Source: Euryarchaeota archaeon UBA258
GTDB taxonomy: Archaea; Thermoplasmatota; Poseidoniia; Poseidoniales; Poseidoniaceae
DNA length: 9,932 nt
Assembly: GCA_002502605.1 (NCBI GenBank)
Contig: DAPR01000002.1
Location: forward strand, 8,269-18,200
Direction of reading: 5' to 3'
Positions 5,571-9,932 of the stretch are shown in pieces. The position numbers and the translations under genes are program-made. The notes beneath the pieces are model-generated. The model saw only the letters and a program-made list of their open reading frames with translations, did no database searches and was not told where the DNA came from. The number at the start of each line of letters is the position of its first letter. Position 1 is the first letter of the stretch.

Positions 5571-8237
5571 TCACACCCCGTGAAAGAGTTCGAACACCGA
5601 TAATGCTGTTACAGGGCCTATGCCTGTGGCTTCAGATAATTCCTCTTTTGTGGCATTAAACACTCCAGAAACATCACCAAAGGCCTCAATCAAGGCTTCA
5701 GCTTTCTGCCTTCCAACGCCCTCGATGGCTGAAAGAAGCGCCCGGTGTTCCTCCTTTGCGTGGGCAGGCCAACGTTGAGCTAAAGGGGTCGTTTCTGACC
5801 CACCAAGTTCGATGGCTTTGATCTCCGCTGCTGCTGCTGAGGCAGCGCGAATGACCGCAGCTTCGTTTTGTGGATCTGAAGCCCGTTGAAGGCACCGATG
5901 CGCCCATCGCTCCATGAGGTCGTGCTCTCGTCGTGCAGCAGCCATCAAAAAGCGAGCCGTTTCAGATGCGTTCTTTGTCATCACGACGGGCATCCCGAGA
6001 TCGAGGCTGATATGAGCAAGGGCTCCATGCACTGCGTCCGGATGGACCGCTTGACCGTGTACTTCACCGATTTCAATCAAAAGCAGTGGCCGTAATGCTG
6101 CGGCGTTTAACCGGCGACACTGGTGGAGAAGTCGCCCATCTGTGATGGAGTTGACCAAGTCTCGTGCAGTTTTTCGCTCGATAAGGATCCGTTTTGAAAG
6201 CCGGATGTCTCCAGTCGCTAAGTGGTTAAACTCAACCCGTGCACCCATGCTCTTTAGGTGCGGGGCAAGGGTTGATTGTGCTTCTCTGTGATCTAAAATA
6301 ATCGGCTCACCAATGTCTGGCTGTTGCATTGATGTCACGCTTGCAGAAGCTGCGGCCGAAGCAAGTTGTTCCCGTTCCCTGTGCGCTCTGCCGTCGAGGA
6401 TTGGAGTGTGCTTGACTTTGTTTTTATCTTCGACGTTCTCCAATGGATTAGGTTGAGATTGAGTGTTTGATGGGGAGATGAACTGGTCGAGGCCTAATTG
6501 TTGACGTGGCCTTCGGTCGATTGGATTCAAGGTTGGCCTGGGGTTAGGTTTACTTTCTTGACTCTGTTCTATAGATTCTTCAACATCCTTTGGTTGAGGA
6601 GTTTCCGGTGTTAAGCGAGCGCTTTCTTGGTCGATAAAATCCGTTGGCGTGAGGATGTTCCCTTCAGATGAGATGGAGAACGCCTCCAACACATCGCTGG
6701 GCGGTGGTGGCCGTCGAGGTAAGCGCCCGCGGTCGTGAATTCTTTGAAGCAATGTGTACATTTTTGCTTCTCTCCGACCCGCTGCGCTGTTGACAAATTC
6801 ATCTCTCGTTCCTGCTGCGATGAGGGTGTGAACACTTCCGGCCCGTTGACGAGCGGTTCTACCGCGCCGTTGAATGGCCCGTATTGCGCTTGCGACTGGC
6901 TCATACAGGATCACCAAGTCAGCCGCAGGAACATCGAGCCCTTCCTCACCAACAGAAGTGGCCACCAAGACATTCAAGTCCCCTTCTCGGAATCGATTCA
7001 ACTGGGCAAGTTGTTGCCTTTGCGTCATACCTTTTCGTTTCCCTTTGCCGGATTGTCCGATGAATTTGTCCACCAGCACGCCTTCAATCTCTTGTAACCC
7101 TTCAACCAGGTGTTCTACAGTATCTCTGTACTCGGTGAAAATCAACACTTTGCTTTGTGGGTTTTTCACCCTCTGAACTTCGACTAGGTTGCGAACATAC
7201 GCAGGCTTAGGGTGCAATTCCCCAACGTCCTTGGCAGCGTTTCTAAACGCGTGAATCACTGGTTGTGCTACAAAACGATTGGTCGTTCGCTCGCCGCTCC
7301 GCCCGTCTTCCTCCGCCCGTTGAAGGAAAAGCAGTGCAGAAGTTGTTCCTTGAGTGCGAAGCAGGTCCAAAAGCAGGTGCATTCTTCTCAAATCACCAAT
7401 TCTTCGGGCAGCATCATATCCACGACGATCCCTTCGCTGAATGGCCATGCTGGCTCTGCGTTGGGCTTCCTCAATCAGTTTCGAGGAAAGGTGTCCAGTT
7501 GGCGCTAGGAACCCGAGGCGCCGCAGGTGCTCAGCCTGTTCGTCTTGATGTGCTTGGAGGGGGTGAAGCAATGTGGTCAATGTTTCGCTGAGGTCCAACC
7601 GGTGGGGGACAACGTCCAGTTGAACCGTGTATGGGCTGAGCAGCGGATCGTCCTTTTTGGAAACATCAAGCCGCTCAATCCCCAACCGCCTGGCCACCTC
7701 GAGAATGTGGTTCTCAGTTGAACCAGGGCTTGCCGTGGCGCCTAAGATGAGTGCTTCCGGGCATGCGTTGAGGTAAAGATCACCGACTTGGGCGTATGCA
7801 TGGTTCCCGGTGCTGTGGTGTGCTTCATCAACAATCAGCAGACCTACATCTGCCAAATTGATCGTTCCGGTCACTGCGTCATTCCGGATCACCTGTGGCG
7901 TCGCCATAATGACGACCCCTCGTTCCCACAAAGGCGGTCGCTTTGCAGGTTGGATTTCTCCCGTGTAGGTTATTATTGATTCAGCTTCAACGTCAAGCAT
8001 CTCTGTCGCCATCCTTCTTTGCTGGTCCACAAGACCTGTTGTGGGTGCAATAAGGAGGACCTTGCCCCGTTGCAGTCGTAAGGCCTCTGCCATTGCCATC
8101 CACTCGACTGCTGTTTTGCCAAATCCAGTTGGCATGACCATGAGGGTGGAGGAACTCAGAGCAGAGCGGAGCGCTCTCATTTGGTAGGCACGTGCCTCGA
8201 CGCCATCCTTGAGGAATGGATGTACGACAGTGGCCAT
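5571..8237 (-). CDS. hef: Hef-like fork-repair helicase/structure-specific nuclease (FANCM/XPF family)
   Basis: This 888-residue protein joins an SF2 helicase to an XPF/ERCC4 nuclease, as in archaeal Hef, which processes stalled replication forks. The helicase part shows 'RAYQ' (16-19), Walker A 'MPTGFGKT' (35-42), DEAH (137-140), 'GATASPG' (166-172), a helical insert (about 200-340), 'IFTEYRDT' (366-373), 'VATSVGEEGLDVP' (425-437) and motif VI 'QRRGRTAR' (456-463), where Ala462 replaces the common Gly. A Pro/Gln/Ser-rich, probably disordered linker (about 505-640) carries a PCNA-binding-like motif 'QLGLDQFI' (580-587). The nuclease core is intact: Asp649 in 'LDHRE', Asp677 in 'TGDIRL', and 'ERKTARD' (688-694). 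Two helix-hairpin-helix motifs close the protein ('GVGRQKA' 840-846, 'GIGPVTA' 872-878). ATG at 8237 gives the normal N-terminus. Its stop is one base from the convergent neighbour's stop. Identification is secure. Confidence 0.95.
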   Translation of the reverse strand: MATVVHPFLKDGVEARAYQMRALRSALSSSTLMVMPTGFGKTAVEWMAMAEALRLQRGKVLLIAPTTGLVDQQRRMATEMLDVEAESIITYTGEIQPAKRPPLWERGVVIMATPQVIRNDAVTGTINLADVGLLIVDEAHHSTGNHAYAQVGDLYLNACPEALILGATASPGSTENHILEVARRLGIERLDVSKKDDPLLSPYTVQLDVVPHRLDLSETLTTLLHPLQAHQDEQAEHLRRLGFLAPTGHLSSKLIEEAQRRASMAIQRRDRRGYDAARRIGDLRRMHLLLDLLRTQGTTSALLFLQRAEEDGRSGERTTNRFVAQPVIHAFRNAAKDVGELHPKPAYVRNLVEVQRVKNPQSKVLIFTEYRDTVEHLVEGLQEIEGVLVDKFIGQSGKGKRKGMTQRQQLAQLNRFREGDLNVLVATSVGEEGLDVPAADLVILYEPVASAIRAIQRRGRTARQRAGSVHTLIAAGTRDEFVNSAAGRREAKMYTLLQRIHDRGRLPRRPPPPSDVLEAFSISSEGNILTPTDFIDQESARLTPETPQPKDVEESIEQSQESKPNPRPTLNPIDRRPRQQLGLDQFISPSNTQSQPNPLENVEDKNKVKHTPILDGRAHREREQLASAAASASVTSMQQPDIGEPIILDHREAQSTLAPHLKSMGARVEFNHLATGDIRLSKRILIERKTARDLVNSITDGRLLHQCRRLNAAALRPLLLIEIGEVHGQAVHPDAVHGALAHISLDLGMPVVMTKNASETARFLMAAARREHDLMERWAHRCLQRASDPQNEAAVIRAASAAAAEIKAIELGGSETTPLAQRWPAHAKEEHRALLSAIEGVGRQKAEALIEAFGDVSGVFNATKEELSEATGIGPVTALSVFELFHGV
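6477..6500 (-). other. PIP-box-like motif in the Hef linker
   Basis: These bases encode 'QLGLDQFI', which fits the PCNA-interacting pattern Q-x-x-[LIM]-x-x-[FY]-hydrophobic. It lies in the low-complexity linker between helicase and nuclease, where an exposed sliding-clamp contact would be expected. Hef-PCNA association is known in some archaea; use of this motif here is inference. Confidence 0.55.
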
Positions 8238-8419
8238 GCCTTCCCCATTTCGTCGAGGGTTCTAAAGGATACTGAACCCGATTCAAGGGCTAGGATGCAG
8301 GATTGAGGAGGTTTTCGCCTCTTTTGGTTCATGTTGGTTCAAACATCGGAGGTTTAGGGCTTGATAATGCTCAAAAACGCCGAAAGGTTTCAAGACCCCC
8401 CACAACAAGAGCGATTCAC
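8238..8419. other. Divergent intergenic region, left part (hef upstream side)
   Basis: This is the hef-side half of the 412-base gap between hef and the L3 gene. I see no convincing gene. It contains a GAGG-TTTTCG-CCTC mini-hairpin followed by TTTT near 8311-8328, but no plus-strand gene lies upstream for it to terminate. It also has several TTCAA-containing words of unclear meaning. Confidence 0.5.
8260..8267 (-). promoter_or_regulatory. Possible TATA box for a leaderless hef transcript
   Basis: Read on the minus strand, CTTTAGAA is centred about 26 bases before the hef ATG, the distance expected if transcription starts at or next to the start codon. Only a weak purine-rich element (GGGGAAGG) precedes the ATG. 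A clear BRE is lacking, so confidence is low. Confidence 0.3.
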
Positions 8420-8616
8420 GCAACGGCTCGGCTGTTGCAAACCGAACCACTCATATACGGGAGGTAAGTCGGAGGGGTGCTCAAAGGTGAGCAGCCAGAC
8501 ACAATGGGCCATCCCCCGAGGACCCCAATAGTCTCGTTCCACATTCGTGGGAATGGGGCGCAGTGTCACGGCTTCTCCCAACCTGAGAGCCCTCGTACGC
8601 CCCTCTACGGTGGGGC
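8420..8616 (+). promoter_or_regulatory. Structured leader or small RNA with five tandem hairpins upstream of L3
   Basis: Five potential stems follow one another. (1) 8420-8427/8431-8438: 8 pairs, loop TCG. (2) 8478-8483/8488-8493: TGCTCA/TGAGCA, loop AAGG. (3) 8523-8527/8554-8558: CCCCA/TGGGG enclosing TTCC-AC/GT-G-GGAA around 8537-8553, loop ATTC. (4) 8570-8577/8585-8591: GGCT(T)CTC/GAGAGCC. (5) 8599-8603/8612-8616: GCCCC/GGGGC. They end 33 bases before the L3 start codon. A structured 5' leader of the ribosomal protein operon, perhaps for autoregulation, or an independent small RNA, both fit. I recognise no known RNA family. Confidence 0.45.
8452..8457 (+). promoter_or_regulatory. Possible TATA box of the L3-L4 operon
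   Basis: CATATA sits in an otherwise G+C-rich stretch about 195 bases before the L3 ATG. If used, transcription would begin near 8480, placing hairpins 3-5 in a leader of about 170 bases and hairpin 1 in the promoter. No clear BRE is visible. Confidence 0.3.
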
Positions 8617-8636
8617 CAATGCGCTGTAAAAACACT

Positions 8637-8641
8637 GGAGG
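8637..8641 (+). promoter_or_regulatory. Ribosome binding site of the L3 gene
   Basis: GGAGG lies 8 bases before the ATG at 8650 and fixes that start. Confidence 0.8.
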
Positions 8642-8649
8642 AATCCGAC

Positions 8650-9669
8650 ATGGCGAAGAAAAGTCACCCACGACGAGGATCGATGGCGTTCAGCCCGCGT
8701 AAGCGTGCTAGCCGTCCATTTGGACATGTAAAATCGTGGCCCACAACCGATGCGAGCGAAGTGAGAATGCAAGGATTTGCAGGCTGGAAGGCCGGTATGA
8801 CCCACGTTCTCTCTCGTGATTTGAACCCCCGCAGCCCTTCTGCGGGTCAAGAAGTCCGGGTCCCAGTCACCGTTGTAGAATGCCCAAAGATGCGCATTCT
8901 CGGCGTCCGTGGCTACACAATGACTCCTTACGGAAAGCAAGCCGCAGGTGAAGCCTGGGCTGATGCAGCACAAATTCAGGAAGCCTTTGCAGACCTCTTC
9001 AAGCGCCTCCCAGTTCGAAAAGAACACGACGCAGAGAAGCACTTTGAAAACCTCATGAACGCAGATCTGTGCGAAGTTCGCCTCATCTGCGCGACTCAAC
9101 CTCACTCCGTTTCGGGAATCCCAACAAAGGTTCCAGATGTGATGGAAGTCGGTCTCGACGGTGGCAACATGGGCGAGCAACTCACCTATGCTAAGGAGAA
9201 ACTCGGAGAAGAGTTCTCATTTGCTGATGCCTTTGAAGAAGGTGCACTCACCGACATCGTTGCAGTCACCAAAGGATACGGATGGCAAGGTGTCATCAAG
9301 CGATTCGGTGGAAAATTGCAATCGCACAAGAACTCCAAGAAACGCCGACAACACGGAAACATGGGTGCTTTCGGTGACGGATATGTCCGAAAGACCATCC
9401 GTCAAGGTGGACAAACTGGTTACCACCAGCGAACCGAATACAACAAGCGCATTCTACGAATCGCTAGCACAGAAGATCATTCAATCACACCATCGGGTGG
9501 ATTCCTCCACTATGGAGAAGTCAAGTCTGATTACATTCTTGTGAAAGGCAGCGTCCCAGGACCTGCCAAGCGCTTGATTCGATTCCGTGACGCAACACGT
9601 GGTAGCGACAAGACGCTCCACCCAATCGAAATCACGTACGTGAGTACAGCATCCAAGCAGGGGGTCTGA
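8650..9669 (+). CDS. rpl3: Large-subunit ribosomal protein uL3
   Basis: This 339-residue protein has the archaeal/eukaryotic L3 length. The N-terminus 'HPRRGSMAFSPRKRASR' and the core 'AVTKGYGWQGVIKRFGG' (205-221), 'GQTGYHQRTEYNKRI', 'GGFLHYG' and 'LVKGSVPGPAKRLIRFRD' are all typical. L3 is an early assembly protein of the 50S subunit whose central loop reaches towards the peptidyl transferase centre. It is the first gene of the cluster and is followed after 2 bases by L4, the standard archaeal order (L3-L4-L23-L2). A strong ribosome binding site precedes it, and a structured region lies upstream. Nothing in the protein looks abnormal. Confidence 0.98.
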   Translation: MAKKSHPRRGSMAFSPRKRASRPFGHVKSWPTTDASEVRMQGFAGWKAGMTHVLSRDLNPRSPSAGQEVRVPVTVVECPKMRILGVRGYTMTPYGKQAAGEAWADAAQIQEAFADLFKRLPVRKEHDAEKHFENLMNADLCEVRLICATQPHSVSGIPTKVPDVMEVGLDGGNMGEQLTYAKEKLGEEFSFADAFEEGALTDIVAVTKGYGWQGVIKRFGGKLQSHKNSKKRRQHGNMGAFGDGYVRKTIRQGGQTGYHQRTEYNKRILRIASTEDHSITPSGGFLHYGEVKSDYILVKGSVPGPAKRLIRFRDATRGSDKTLHPIEITYVSTASKQGV

Positions 9670-9671
9670 AG

Positions 9672-9932
9672 TTGAAGGTCAATGTTCTCGATATTACCAA
9701 CACCATCTCGCAAACCGAGCTTGATGCAGGTCGACTTCCTGATGTGTTTGAGATTTCAGTCTCAAATGGAAAGAAGGTCGAACTCCCAGCAGCGTTCGAA
9801 ACAGAACTTCGAACTGACTTGATCAAGTTGGCAGTGGCTTCCAGCCGTGCTAACCGCCGACAACCATACGGTTCTCGAGCACACGTCGGAAAGCGTGCGC
9901 CAATGGCTGGTATGAAGCACTCCGTCGAATGG
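9672..9932 (+). CDS. rpl4: Large-subunit ribosomal protein uL4 (3' partial)
   Basis: Eighty-seven codons are visible before the window ends. The start 'MKVNVLDIT', then 'LPDVFEI', 'TELRTDLIKLAV', 'ANRRQPYGSRAHVGKRAP' and 'HSVEW', is the archaeal L4 N-terminal domain, part of the 50S subunit near the exit tunnel. The start is most likely TTG at 9672, two bases after the L3 stop. No ATG or GTG lies nearby in this frame (the ATG at 9682 is out of frame), and a G-rich stretch (9659-9664) is suitably placed as ribosome binding site. Co-transcription and translational coupling with L3 are likely. In E. coli L4 is an autogenous repressor of its operon; whether this one is cannot be seen. Confidence 0.95.
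   Translation, partial: MKVNVLDITNTISQTELDAGRLPDVFEISVSNGKKVELPAAFETELRTDLIKLAVASSRANRRQPYGSRAHVGKRAPMAGMKHSVEW

Noticed and set aside
8311..8328. Terminator-like hairpin GAGG-TTTTCG-CCTC followed by TTTT
   Set aside because: The stem is only 4 base pairs and no plus-strand gene ends upstream of it; hef points the other way.
8458..8500. Resemblance to RNase P RNA (GAGGTAAGTC) and SRP RNA (AGCAGCCA)
   Set aside because: The matching 3' RNase P block (ACAGAA...) is missing, and the SRP helix 8 partner motif and GNRA-type loop are absent. The short matches look accidental.
8390..8671. Minus-strand open frame (93 codons) in the hef-L3 gap
   Set aside because: It overlaps the L3 start and covers the hairpin-rich leader. 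Its product matches nothing I know. A small gene cannot be excluded, but RNA structure explains the region better.
8605..9180. Minus-strand open frame (191 codons) antisense to L3
   Set aside because: L3 is unmistakable on the plus strand; the antisense product is Cys/His/Trp-rich and patternless, as expected of a shadow frame.

Overview
The window looks like chromosomal DNA of a mesophilic archaeon of the Thermoplasmatota, most likely marine group II (Candidatus Poseidoniales). The grounds are an archaeal thermosome, a Hef-type helicase/nuclease, an archaeal L3-L4 ribosomal gene pair, base composition near 50% G+C, and a surface protein ending in a 'GWTMEQW..YG..W' tail of a kind I associate with Poseidoniales membrane proteins (memory only, not searched).

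Layout, left to right. (1) 1-855 (+): the 3' end of a surface-anchored protein with an Ig-like ectodomain, one membrane helix, an acidic/Pro-Ala-rich cytoplasmic linker and a short aromatic tail. (2) 939-2570 (+): a full thermosome subunit, preceded by two small inverted repeats. (3) 2738-5569 (+): a tight two-gene unit. Its first product fuses an intact ferredoxin and an intact flavodoxin domain to a protein homologous to the iron-sulfur subunit of succinate dehydrogenase/fumarate reductase (SdhB). Its second product is a CCG-domain protein of the HdrB/SdhE type. (4) 5571-8237 (-): Hef/FANCM-like helicase-nuclease, convergent with the previous unit with one base between the stop codons. (5) 8238-8649: a 412-base divergent intergenic region whose right half holds a series of five potential hairpins. 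(6) 8650-9932 (+): ribosomal proteins uL3 and (partial) uL4, the start of the archaeal ribosomal protein cluster.

The most unusual content is unit (3). The SdhB-like part keeps the family's fold signature in recognisable detail but has no cysteine at any of the 2Fe-2S, 4Fe-4S or 3Fe-4S ligand positions; the last 319 residues contain no cysteine at all. Its neighbour, the HdrB-like protein, has lost 8 of the 10 CCG cysteines, keeping only the first Cys of each CxxC pair. Both frames are open and otherwise well preserved, so this looks like a selected, cluster-free version of an SdhB-SdhE (TfrB-like) pair, fused to an active-looking ferredoxin-flavodoxin module. I know of no described system of this kind. 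Its function is unknown; a scaffold, regulator or re-purposed redox partner are all possible.

The remaining genes are housekeeping: protein folding, repair of stalled replication forks, and translation. No tRNA, rRNA, CRISPR array, insertion sequence or phage-like gene is visible.
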